Shown here: piece after piece, positions 43,050-51,177 of the stretch
Position numbering within the stretch: the stretch's first letter is position 1
Layout of the letters: each line of letters begins with the position of its first letter
From: Aldehydirespirator sp965200005
GTDB lineage: Bacteria; Actinomycetota; Acidimicrobiia; Acidimicrobiales; Aldehydirespiratoraceae
Assembly (NCBI GenBank): GCA_965200005.1
Contig: OZ241331.1
Location: forward strand, 1,550,001-1,614,000
Reading direction: 5' to 3'
Length of the DNA stretch: 64,000 bases
Made by a program: the position numbers and the translations under genes
The notes under the pieces: model-generated
Database searches by the model: none
What the model was told of the DNA's origin: nothing
Seen by the model: only the letters and a program-made list of their open reading frames with translations

Positions 43050-43856
43050 TCACGTGATTCGAAGTCCGGCAGCCGCCTTTGAGTCGAGTAGGACTTGAGC
43101 ATGCGGGCAGTTGTGAATGAATGTGGCAGGCCAGTCCGGGTCGTATTTTTTTGACGACAACACGCGCTGCGCTGAGAGGCGCTTGTCGGTTCCGGTCAAC
43201 ACGAGTGTGACCGACCGCGACAGTAAGCGGATCGTTCCAAGACCTACAGAAACACCTCTTGTTGGTACCTGTTGAACCGACTCAAAATCTGGAAATGTCA
43301 CGGTGTTATCGGCTCGGGTTGTCTCTGCAAGATGCACGATAGACGTGTGCCCGCCTAGCTCCGCGCCAGGCCCACAGAAGGCCACATGACCATCAGAAGC
43401 ACCGCTTGCCACGATGAAGAGATCAATCCCTCCGGCCTGCTTGATCCGTTCGTCGTAGGCAGCGGGATCATGCGGCTCGGGCATCCAAACCGACTCGGCA
43501 CGTATCCGCTTGTACGGCGGCAAACCGGCGTTGATCCTGTCACGAATCTCACGTTTGGCATACCCTCGACACGAATGGTGCAGTGTCTCTGAGACCGCAG
43601 TCGTTTCCACATCTGTCGGATCCAGGTACTCGTCCATCATCACGATCACAAGACCCGAACAGTCAAGCGACTCTGCAGCAACCAGCCGTGCCAGGCCCGC
43701 AAAGATGGGAGCGGGTGTCCGGCCACCAGGGCAACCGAGCAGATACCTTCGGCCCGCCTCTGAACTGCGTGCCACAACGTTGGCAATAACGCCAGCAAGA
43801 GCCTTACCTAGGTCGTCAGCAGTCGCAAAGACTTGAGCCTTCGCCGGTGTATTCAT
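43050..43856 (-). CDS. NagB-like glucosamine-6-phosphate deaminase/isomerase family protein
   Basis: A 268-aa member of the NagB/6-phosphogluconolactonase fold. CPGGRTPAPIFAGLARL near 42 is the phosphate loop, VMMDEYLD near 72 contains the conserved Asp-Glu, and DLFIVASGASDGHVAFCGPG near 145 corresponds to the GIGxDGHIAFNEPG motif, with the His kept but Asn-Glu replaced by Cys-Gly. The late motif SVGLGTIRLLSRSVTLVLTG near 203 matches the T-G-T-L region. The altered motif suggests a deaminase/isomerase with changed specificity. Overlaps the permease gene upstream by four bases. Confidence 0.82.
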   Translation of the reverse strand: MNTPAKAQVFATADDLGKALAGVIANVVARSSEAGRRYLLGCPGGRTPAPIFAGLARLVAAESLDCSGLVIVMMDEYLDPTDVETTAVSETLHHSCRGYAKREIRDRINAGLPPYKRIRAESVWMPEPHDPAAYDERIKQAGGIDLFIVASGASDGHVAFCGPGAELGGHTSIVHLAETTRADNTVTFPDFESVQQVPTRGVSVGLGTIRLLSRSVTLVLTGTDKRLSAQRVLSSKKYDPDWPATFIHNCPHAQVLLDSKAAAGLRIT

Positions 43857-44683
43857 CCCTTTTCGGCTCCTGTTGCTATACCGCGGATGAAACGCCGTTG
43901 TAGTGCGATGTACATGATAAGCACCGGAATGGCAACGATGATCGCAGCCGCGGCGATGGTGGGCGGATCACCGCCCCTGCGTTGACCTGCAAAGAACGAC
44001 AGCGCTAGCGGCGCTGTTTGAGCATCCTCGTTCAAGGGGATTAGTACGAGAGCAAGAAGGAAGTCATTCCACGCAAACAGGAACATCAGTGCCGACAGCG
44101 ACAACATCGCGGGCATAGCTATCGGAACGAGCACACGCCACAGAATTGCCCACGAATTAGCACCGTCGATCTTGGCTGCATCAACCAGGGATCCTCGTAA
44201 CGTCTCAAAAGATGTTCGCATCCAAAACGTTCCGAACGACACGCTGAAACCGATCTGAGGGAGGATTACTGCCCAACGGCTGTCGATTAGACCCAGATCC
44301 TTGAACCCAAAGTACAGCGGAATGATGAGTGCCTCATAGGGAAGCAACAAACCGGCAATAAGCACAACGAACAGCGTTCGCTTCAGCGGGAATTGCATAC
44401 TGGCGAACGCATATCCCGCTAGCACCGAGAACGCCACGCTAAAGATCACAACAGTGATGGCAATGATGGCGCTCGAAAACAATGCTTGCCCGAACCCACC
44501 ACGCTGCCAGGCGGTCGTGAACGACTCAAATGAGATCGTCTCCGGGATCGTGAACCCGCTAACACGTTTGGTTGGCTCATTCAATGCAAGTAGCAGCACA
44601 GACAGCAGCGGGTACAGCGCGATGACGCTTGCAATCGTCAGCATCAGGTGGACGCTGCGTCTCTCGTTGCGACTCTCGATCAT
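43853..44683 (-). CDS. Carbohydrate ABC transporter permease (MalG type)
   Basis: Inner-membrane permease of 276 aa with six hydrophobic segments. The EAA coupling loop near 185-205 reads RGSLVDAAKIDGANSWAILW, matching the EAA-G consensus of CUT1 sugar importers. Start overlaps the preceding permease by four bases and the stop overlaps the NagB-like gene by four. Together with the next permease and binding protein it forms a CUT1 importer lacking its own ATPase, which in this family is commonly a shared MsmK-type protein encoded elsewhere. Confidence 0.92.
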   Translation of the reverse strand: MIESRNERRSVHLMLTIASVIALYPLLSVLLLALNEPTKRVSGFTIPETISFESFTTAWQRGGFGQALFSSAIIAITVVIFSVAFSVLAGYAFASMQFPLKRTLFVVLIAGLLLPYEALIIPLYFGFKDLGLIDSRWAVILPQIGFSVSFGTFWMRTSFETLRGSLVDAAKIDGANSWAILWRVLVPIAMPAMLSLSALMFLFAWNDFLLALVLIPLNEDAQTAPLALSFFAGQRRGGDPPTIAAAAIIVAIPVLIMYIALQRRFIRGIATGAEKG

Positions 44684-45573
44684 GCCGGTTCACCGCGACG
44701 CCGGTACCACAACACGCTCATGTTCACGACCAGCAAGATCAGCATCAAAACCATGCCAATCGCCGCCCCGACGCCGACTTCACGAGTCTGGAACACCGAA
44801 CGGTAAATGAACACCGACGGTACCTCAGTGGTTGTGCCTGGCCCGCCTCTGGTCGTAACGAACACCACATCAAAATTGCGTAAAGCAGCAGTGATCGTGA
44901 GAACCAGAGCAACAGTGATTTCGCCGCGCAAAGCTGGCAGCGTCACGGCAAAGAACTCCCGGAACATGTTGGCACCATCAAGACGAGCGGCCTCATATAA
45001 CTCGACCGGGATCTTCTGTACACCAGCAGCAAACAACACAAAGACCAGTCCGAAAGTGACCCAGGTTCCCACGAGACCCAGCGAGGGAAGCGCGAACGTA
45101 AAGTCGCCAAGCCATGCCCGGCTAATGCTGTCGAGTCCGACAAAGTCAAGTGCTGTATTGATGGGACCGTCAGTGGCATACAACCATCTCCAAGCGACAG
45201 CCACAACCGTCAACGGGAGGATCGTCGGGACAAAGAGCACCGCTCGATAGAAGGCGTGACCACGTATGCGTACCCGCACCATCAGCCCCACAATCGCAAG
45301 AGCGATGGTGATAGGCAACAACGCATAGAAGATGATCAGGATCAGCGAGTGCTGCAGTGCCTCGCGGATTTTCTCGTCGGTTATGACTCTCGCGTAGTTG
45401 TCCAGACCCACAAACACTCGGTCTGGGCTCAGGCCGTTCCAGTCATAAAACGACAGGTTGAAGGCCTGAGCGAGCGGTATCAGCCCAAACGCAATGAAGA
45501 AGGCAAACGCCGGTAGCAGGTAGAGGTAGGCAACCGGCTGGTACCCGCCTAGGGCGCGCCGCCGCTTAGCCAC
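44680..45573 (-). CDS. Carbohydrate ABC transporter permease (MalF type)
   Basis: 297-aa inner-membrane permease with six hydrophobic segments. The first is LLPAFAFFIAFGLIPLAQ near 19, and PTILPLTVVAVAWRWLYATDG near 120 is typical of UgpA/MalF-like proteins. The EAA loop PVELYEAARLDGANMFREFF near 190 is intact. It opens with a basic MAKRRRALGGYQPVAYLYLLP. The GTG start at 45571-45573 lies in the loop of a 13-bp stem and has no separate strong ribosome site. Confidence 0.92.
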   Translation of the reverse strand: MAKRRRALGGYQPVAYLYLLPAFAFFIAFGLIPLAQAFNLSFYDWNGLSPDRVFVGLDNYARVITDEKIREALQHSLILIIFYALLPITIALAIVGLMVRVRIRGHAFYRAVLFVPTILPLTVVAVAWRWLYATDGPINTALDFVGLDSISRAWLGDFTFALPSLGLVGTWVTFGLVFVLFAAGVQKIPVELYEAARLDGANMFREFFAVTLPALRGEITVALVLTITAALRNFDVVFVTTRGGPGTTTEVPSVFIYRSVFQTREVGVGAAIGMVLMLILLVVNMSVLWYRRRGEPA

Positions 45574-45590
45574 GGCAGCGGCGCGCCCTA
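45550..45590 (-). promoter_or_regulatory. GC-rich 13-bp stem-loop holding the permease start codon
   Basis: TAGGGCGCGCCGC (45550-45562) and GCGGCGCGCCCTA (45578-45590) are perfectly complementary with a 15-base loop that contains the GTG start of the first permease. It follows the binding-protein stop by about 27 bases. Such a structure could protect the binding-protein mRNA, reduce permease translation or partially terminate transcription. Confidence 0.75.
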
Positions 45591-45617
45591 AACAGGTGTG
45601 CTATCGAGCTAGTCGAA

Positions 45618-47048
45618 TTAGCCAGGGAATTGGTTATCCCAATCCGCCTGAACGTCGCTCAAGAACTGCGCGCCATCAATCTGTTGTCCCAGCAACTCTT
45701 GAGTCTTTGATGTGAGCGTGTCAAACATCGTCGGCGTTGCCCAGTCCGCATACAAAGTGATGCCGTCAGAGGCAATCACTTCAGCAGCACCAGCTGCGAC
45801 ATCGGCAAGAAGTCCCGTGGGCGGTTCAGCCAGGTCATGAGCAGGCACGCGGCCTAAAGAAGCCAGTTCGGGAGCGAACTCTTCACTCACAAGCAGAGCA
45901 ATAAACGCCGCAGCAAGGTCTGGATGTTCAGCATTTGTGGTGATATGCCATGGCAAAGCAAGCGCTGCTGTGCCTCCCAGGATGCCACTTGGTCCAACTG
46001 GCATTGCGAAGTAGCCAACATTGTCCCCCATGCCTTCAGCAAGTGCGGCAGTGTTCCAGTTACCGCCGATCAAGAAGACACCTTCGCCGCCGATGAACTC
46101 TGCCACTGAGTCATCCCATGCCACACCGTTTGTGTCTTCAGGCAGGTAGCCAGCCTCAACCCATTCCACGAGTTTGTCGGCAGCTTGCTGTTCAGTTTCG
46201 ACAACAACGGTTGAACCAGGCTCGCCAAACACCCAATCACGAATCTCGTTAGCGGGCCGATAGGCCGCCTGCACCATTCCATAGACATGCAGAGCGGGCC
46301 AACCTTCAAGGTTTCCTAGCTGTATCGGCAATTCGCCGGCAGCGTGCGCATCGGCGAGCAGGCTTTCGAACTCGGCGAATGTTGAGGGCAGTTCCCCACC
46401 TATCGCAGCCAGTTTCTCCTTGTTGTAATAGACGCCCACAAACTCGGCGACGCCGTTGATGCCCCAGAGACGTCCGTTACCGAAGTCGGTTCCCTCGTCG
46501 TTGAAGCGATATTGCGCCAGCGTTCCACTACCGAAGGCTTCTTCCCATCCATACACCTCGGCATAGTCATCAAGCGGGATGATTGCGTTCGAAGACACCA
46601 GCAACCCGTCAATGGTGTAACCCTGGTTGCCATGAGCCACATCAGGAGCATCGTCGCTAATGATGATGTTGGGTGCCACCACCATGTAGTCATCGAATGC
46701 GTGCAGCGTGTAATTGATGGTTACGTTCGGATAGCGCTCTGTGAAGATCTCAATGGCGCGATCTAGCGTCCCCTCGTCACCGGCCTCGGCCATCACGTCA
46801 AGAGTGACCTCTCCGAGCGCCTCAAAGCCGTCGGTCTGGATCCCTTCAGCAGGCATCTCCTCGGCAGGCATTTCCTCGGCTGGTTCGGGCTCCTCAGCAG
46901 CAGTGTCATCAGGCTCGCTGGCTTCCGCCGCAGGGGTTTCCGTTACATCGGCCGGAGCAGCCGTATCGTCATCATCGCCACATGCCGCAGCTACTAGCGC
47001 AGTAGCTAGCAGAACGGCGAGCAAGCTTGTAATCGTGCGTAATTTCAT
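45618..47048 (-). CDS. Extracellular solute-binding lipoprotein of a sugar ABC importer
   Basis: A 476-aa binding protein. The signal peptide LLAVLLATALVAAACGDDDD ends in a lipobox (AAAC, Cys about residue 23), so it is anchored outside the membrane. A linker rich in Ala, Glu and Asp with the repeat EEMPAEEMPAEG follows to about 75. The body is family-1 solute-binding fold: AIEIFTERYPNVTINYTLH near 98, EEAFGSG near 170 and FLIGGNWNTAALAEGM near 330. ATG at 47046-47048 has GGAGG eight bases upstream; the extension to 47123 is not used. Divergent from the bicupin gene across 113 bp, so control is probably shared. Confidence 0.93.
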   Translation of the reverse strand: MKLRTITSLLAVLLATALVAAACGDDDDTAAPADVTETPAAEASEPDDTAAEEPEPAEEMPAEEMPAEGIQTDGFEALGEVTLDVMAEAGDEGTLDRAIEIFTERYPNVTINYTLHAFDDYMVVAPNIIISDDAPDVAHGNQGYTIDGLLVSSNAIIPLDDYAEVYGWEEAFGSGTLAQYRFNDEGTDFGNGRLWGINGVAEFVGVYYNKEKLAAIGGELPSTFAEFESLLADAHAAGELPIQLGNLEGWPALHVYGMVQAAYRPANEIRDWVFGEPGSTVVVETEQQAADKLVEWVEAGYLPEDTNGVAWDDSVAEFIGGEGVFLIGGNWNTAALAEGMGDNVGYFAMPVGPSGILGGTAALALPWHITTNAEHPDLAAAFIALLVSEEFAPELASLGRVPAHDLAEPPTGLLADVAAGAAEVIASDGITLYADWATPTMFDTLTSKTQELLGQQIDGAQFLSDVQADWDNQFPG

Positions 47049-47161
47049 ATGTTTTACCTCCAGGTAGGTGCTTGGCGTTCTGACACGCCTAGCCAGACGA
47101 CTTGTAGTGACAATATCGACCATGTTCGAAGTGTTAGCAATCGCGCGCAGAAGGGATTTCT

Positions 47162-48040
47162 ATGACCACTCCACCGCCACGACGCCCGACACCTAGACCG
47201 ACCTTTGAGCAACCTACCGCCCTGTTGGCGACCGATCGGAACCGACACATCTGGGGGGATTCGCAGTCGGGGTATGTGATCGATCGGGTTTATCTGTCTT
47301 CAGAGAACCTGCACGTGCTTGAGTTCAGTCTTGTTGTAGGTGGACGCTTCGGGCATTCACCCACAAATCCGACGATCTTTGCCGCTGACGAACTGCTGTA
47401 TGTGCTTGAGGGTGAGTTGTTGCTGAGCGATCCCTCTACAGGAGAGACACAGCGAGCCCGCAAAGGCGAGGCGGTGTTCTTCCAGCGAGACACGTGGCAT
47501 CACGGAAGGGCAGGCGGCGATGAGGGCGTAAGGGTGTTGGAGTTCTTCTCGCCAACTCCCGCAACTGGTGCCTCGAGTGACTACGCACGCAAGCAGCCCT
47601 ACCTGGATCAAGTTGCGACGCTTGACTCACGGCTGTTACAAAACTGGCCAAATTGCGCAGACAGTTATCGGCAGAGCCAGCGAATCGCGCCCGTTCGAGA
47701 GCATGACTTAGCATGGGCAACTAGGAGTGAACTCGAGATGGCACTCTTTGCTAGTACCGAGAACCTGAGTGTCGCTCGTTGCTTTTTGCGGCCCGGGTGT
47801 TCAGCGGAACCTGAGTTGCATCGGGGTGAGGAGTTTCTGATCGTGCTTTCCGGAGGATTGACCGTCCTCACGCCCGACGCTCCCTCGGCAAACTGTTTGT
47901 TTCTGGGCACCGGTGATGCCTGCGTGCTACCACCCAACACGCCTCACTCGTATCTATGTTCGAGCGATGAAGGTGTGACGTGGTTGAGCGGAGTCGGGCC
48001 CGGCTGGAGTGACACGTCTGACATCTGGCCCGCGGGTTAG
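47162..48040 (+). CDS. Bicupin protein
   Basis: A 292-aa protein with two cupin barrels. The first has FAADELLYVLEGELLL near 75 and GEAVFFQRDTWHHGRAG near 103. The second has PELHRGEEFLIVLSGGLTVL near 222 and GDACVLPPNTPHSYL near 252. Metal-binding His and Glu residues are visible in both (HRGEE, HSY; WHHG). ATG at 47162 follows AAGGGA by five bases. It is divergent from the importer operon and 15 bp before the ROK kinase gene. It may be a sugar isomerase or a sensor; phosphomannose-isomerase motifs are not evident. Confidence 0.75.
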   Translation: MTTPPPRRPTPRPTFEQPTALLATDRNRHIWGDSQSGYVIDRVYLSSENLHVLEFSLVVGGRFGHSPTNPTIFAADELLYVLEGELLLSDPSTGETQRARKGEAVFFQRDTWHHGRAGGDEGVRVLEFFSPTPATGASSDYARKQPYLDQVATLDSRLLQNWPNCADSYRQSQRIAPVREHDLAWATRSELEMALFASTENLSVARCFLRPGCSAEPELHRGEEFLIVLSGGLTVLTPDAPSANCLFLGTGDACVLPPNTPHSYLCSSDEGVTWLSGVGPGWSDTSDIWPAG

Positions 48041-48055
48041 CGAGGTTGGTCATTC

Positions 48056-48943
48056 GTGGAATTAGCTCACGTTGGTGTCGATGTCGGTGGCACCAAGATA
48101 GCGGGAGCGCTACTTGATGATGATCTGAATCTGCTGCACTGGGACGTTTTTGCCACACCTCGTAGCGAGCACGGAGCAGACCCGGGCGCTCAAGTCACGA
48201 TGACAATGTTGCAGCAGTTGTGTGACCTGGCAGAGAGCAAGTCAAGGCAGGTGCGCGCTGTGGGTATTGGGATTCCAGATTACATCTCACCATCAGGGAG
48301 CCTCAGTAGTCACATTGTGGTAGCGCCAGACTTTGAAGTGCGTAAGACGCTTGAGGGTGGCGTAAGCGCGTTGTTGGAGTCCGATGTTCGGTGTGCTGCA
48401 TTGGCTGAACAGCGCTTAGGAAGCGGACGCGGACTTCCTAGTTTCTGCTATGTGACGATCGGAACCGGAATCTCTTATGCGTTTGTCAGTCGTGGCCACA
48501 TCTGGGCAGGTCATCGAGGTGAAGCCATTGCCCTAGGTGAAATGCCAATTGCGTACGGCGAAGAGCTGATCACAGATGCCGCACCGACCCTCGAGTTACA
48601 GGCGTCAGGCCTTGCGATTGAGCGAGCACTGGTAGCTAAGCCTTCGACCCTCGGTGTGGCAACAAACGATCGGGCTCGTCTGGAGGAAGAAATCCACACG
48701 AAGGCGGGTCGTTTCATTGGACACGCCTTAGCGACGCTGGTGTGCTTGTTGGATCCCGCAGCCGTTGTCATCGGTGGCGGTCTTGGGCTTAGTGGGGGAG
48801 TGTTCGGTGACTCTTTGCGCCGTCACTATCGGGACTCGGTTCGTGTCCGTCCAGCTCCTCCACCTTTGCTGCGCGCGAATCTAGGGGAAAGCGCCGGCGC
48901 CATCGGTGCAGCGCTCGTGGCAAAAGAGAGCTTGCAAGCTTGA
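48056..48943 (+). CDS. ROK-family sugar kinase
   Basis: A 295-aa ASKHA-fold protein of the ROK family. The ATP motif GVDVGGTKIAGALL lies at 5-18, GIGIPDYISPSG near 73, AEQRLGSGRGLPSFCYVTIGTGISYAFVSRG near 118-150 (cited in parts: IGTGISYAF is the phosphate-2 loop), and AAVVIGGGLGLSGGVF near 235. There is no helix-turn-helix, so it is a kinase rather than a NagC-type repressor. The zinc motif CxCGxxGC common in ROK proteins is missing. GTG start at 48056. It is the second kinase of the sugar island beside the BadF-type one. Confidence 0.85.
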   Translation: MELAHVGVDVGGTKIAGALLDDDLNLLHWDVFATPRSEHGADPGAQVTMTMLQQLCDLAESKSRQVRAVGIGIPDYISPSGSLSSHIVVAPDFEVRKTLEGGVSALLESDVRCAALAEQRLGSGRGLPSFCYVTIGTGISYAFVSRGHIWAGHRGEAIALGEMPIAYGEELITDAAPTLELQASGLAIERALVAKPSTLGVATNDRARLEEEIHTKAGRFIGHALATLVCLLDPAAVVIGGGLGLSGGVFGDSLRRHYRDSVRVRPAPPPLLRANLGESAGAIGAALVAKESLQA

Positions 48944-49017
48944 GATATTCAGGTGATGGGGCGACCATGTTTTACTGCCGGTTGAAGCACTTATAGCACT
49001 TGTAGAAGTTCAGTCGT

Positions 49018-49278
49018 CTACCATTCGTCATTCTCATCAGCGCGATGTGCGGCTCGAACTCCGTAGCCGATGATGATCGCAGGAGCAAGTACCACCGATC
49101 CAGCAACAAGTGTCACAGCTGTGATGGTCGCCAAAGCATCGTTGAATCCCGTTGTCACGCCAACAATGAACACGATTAGGGATAGCGCATACAAGGCGTA
49201 GCCGGAACGGCGACCTAACGAGGCGAGCCGCTCCATGCGTTTGCGGCGTTCAAGGACTGGATCAGTGGCGGGCCTCAA
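49018..49278 (-). CDS. Small two-helix membrane protein
   Basis: An 86-aa protein with a basic N-terminus (ERRKRMERLASLGRRSGY) and two hydrophobic segments, ALYALSLIVFIVGVTTG near 28 and AVTLVAGSVVLAPAIIIGYG near 54, ending in an acidic tail. Unknown function. ATG at 49278 overlaps the stop of the upstream lipoprotein gene by four bases (ATGA), so the two are co-translated. Confidence 0.7.
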   Translation of the reverse strand: MRPATDPVLERRKRMERLASLGRRSGYALYALSLIVFIVGVTTGFNDALATITAVTLVAGSVVLAPAIIIGYGVRAAHRADENDEW

Positions 49279-49946
49279 AATGCTGTGGCCTTCGCGTCAC
49301 CCGATAGCGGATCCTCATGAACGTGATAGAGCCAACAGTGCACTCCTCTATACCGGGCCGTGGCATGCTCGAAGTTCGTGCGGTTAGGTGTGAACACTCC
49401 TATTTCATATATCGACAGCTCATACGAGGAGCCAACGAACGCTTCGAATTGGGCATAACAACTTTGTAGAGCAAAGTCTCGCATCGCTTCATCCCCGGGA
49501 TAGATGGCCGGGTGGGGCGCGTCAATCTCGAAGAAGTAATACACCTGAGCAAAGTGGGGCTCAGCACAGTCGACACGAGCTGTAATCGTGAGCCGGCGAC
49601 CGGCTTGAAGGGCCTCAACACGATTGAAGCACTCACCGACCGACAAGTGATACTCGTTGAGTATCTCTCCCCGGATATCAAGGGGATTCGTGTCCTCTAG
49701 CTCTTCTTCAGAATCTTCGGTATCTTCGGTATCTTCTGCAGACTCCGATGAGGTTGAACCCACTACATCGGTTGGCGGAACTTCACTTGCGGCAACCGCA
49801 GCTGCGGGATCAATAGGAGCCTCGTCAAAGGGATCATCGGCACTGATGCCACAAGCTGACGTCACCCAACCCAGAGCCACCACCATGACAGCGACTGTCA
49901 TGTAGCGCGCCTTGCCACGCTGTCTTGCGGCAATCGATCGCATCAT
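49275..49946 (-). CDS. Lipoprotein with septum-formation-like domain
   Basis: A secreted protein with signal peptide MTVAVMVVALGWVTSACG (lipobox TSAC) and an acidic linker containing EDTEDTEDSEEE, from a short CTTCGGTAT tandem repeat. The C-terminal domain, LSVGECFNRVEALQAG then ARVDCAEPHFAQVYYFFEI and ending with HCWLYHV, has the paired Cys and His pattern of the actinobacterial septum-formation domain (PF13845-like), a family with no known activity. The ATG at 49944-49946 avoids overlap with the divergent amidohydrolase gene; a longer start at 50036 is possible. Confidence 0.68.
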   Translation of the reverse strand: MMRSIAARQRGKARYMTVAVMVVALGWVTSACGISADDPFDEAPIDPAAAVAASEVPPTDVVGSTSSESAEDTEDTEDSEEELEDTNPLDIRGEILNEYHLSVGECFNRVEALQAGRRLTITARVDCAEPHFAQVYYFFEIDAPHPAIYPGDEAMRDFALQSCYAQFEAFVGSSYELSIYEIGVFTPNRTNFEHATARYRGVHCWLYHVHEDPLSGDAKATAF

Positions 49947-50004
49947 CGGCGAGGCTAGGTAGCTACGTGGCGCAATCGCGCACACCTCGTAGAGTCCAAA
50001 ACCT

Positions 50005-51177
50005 GTGCGCGACTTTGCTGCCTTCGACGCTGACAATCACTACTACGAGGCGACTGACGCTTTCGTGCGACATGTCGAACCAGCCATGCATAAGCGCTGC
50101 ATGCAGTGGGCCACAGTCAACGGTCGTGATCGCTTACTGGTAGCCGGACGGATCAACCGCTTCATTCCCAACCCGACGTTTGACCCCGTAGCTAGACCCG
50201 GTTGTCTGGACGACTACTTCCGGGGCAAGACACCGGTATCAGATATGCGAGAGGCGTTCGGCAGACTCGAGCCAATCTCGGCCGCTTACCGAAACCGTGA
50301 TGCGCGCCTTAATCTGCTTGATTCCCAGGGCCTCCAGGGTTGCTTGTTGTTTCCAACTCTTGGTGTTGGGATGGAAGCAGCCCTTGAACATGACGTTGAT
50401 GCCCTGGCAGCAGCGTTTCGTGGGTTCAATCGCTGGATTGCCGATGATTGGGGTTTCTCGTACCAGAATCGAATCTTTGCTGCGGGGTATCTGACCCTTG
50501 CCGACCCACAGTGGGCACTTGATGAGCTGAACTGGTTGATTGATAACGATGTACGCGTTATCAACATGAGGCCGTCGTCGGTAACGGACGGCTCAGGAGG
50601 CCGGCGTTCACTTGGTCACCTGGCTCATGAACAGGTCTGGGAACGTCTCAACGACTCCGGCATAACGCTGGCAATGCATTCAGGAGATGCTGGCTATGGC
50701 TTCATGCTTGACCATTGGGGACTGTCATCTGAGTTTGAGTCCTTCCGCTATAGCCCGTTGCGAAGTCTGCTCACGTACTCTCCGATCTCAGATGCTCTTG
50801 CATCCTTGATTGCGGAGGGCGTTCTCAGCCGACATCGAAACATCCGGGTTGCCACCATTGAGAACGGCTCGGAGTGGGTGTGGCCATTCGTGAAGAAACT
50901 ACAGAAGACCTACCAGCAGCAGGCCCATGCCTTCGACGAAGATCCACTAGATGTGTTCAGGCGACAGGTTTGGATCTCCCCCTATTACGAGGATGATCTG
51001 TTAGGACTGCGCGATCTGATTGGCGCAAATCACATGCTGTTTGGATCTGATTTTCCACACGCAGAAGGACTAGCAGACCCCGTCTCCTTCGTGCATGACT
51101 TAGCGGGGTTTGACGATAGTGATGTCGAGAAAGTGATGCGTACAAACACGCTCGGCCTCACACAACGAGCGGTCTAA
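50005..51177 (+). CDS. Amidohydrolase-2 family protein (ACMSD-like metal hydrolase)
   Basis: A 390-aa TIM-barrel metal enzyme. The N-terminal DADNHYYE motif at 8-15 replaces the HxH of other amidohydrolases as is usual for this subgroup. LAMHSGDAGYGFMLDHW near 222 gives the metal His, and MLFGSDFPHAEG near 345 the catalytic Asp. Proteins of this group hydrolyse or decarboxylate small aromatic or cyclic acids; the substrate here is not known. GTG at 50005. The last four bases overlap the convergent deaminase-type gene. Confidence 0.82.
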   Translation: MRDFAAFDADNHYYEATDAFVRHVEPAMHKRCMQWATVNGRDRLLVAGRINRFIPNPTFDPVARPGCLDDYFRGKTPVSDMREAFGRLEPISAAYRNRDARLNLLDSQGLQGCLLFPTLGVGMEAALEHDVDALAAAFRGFNRWIADDWGFSYQNRIFAAGYLTLADPQWALDELNWLIDNDVRVINMRPSSVTDGSGGRRSLGHLAHEQVWERLNDSGITLAMHSGDAGYGFMLDHWGLSSEFESFRYSPLRSLLTYSPISDALASLIAEGVLSRHRNIRVATIENGSEWVWPFVKKLQKTYQQQAHAFDEDPLDVFRRQVWISPYYEDDLLGLRDLIGANHMLFGSDFPHAEGLADPVSFVHDLAGFDDSDVEKVMRTNTLGLTQRAV

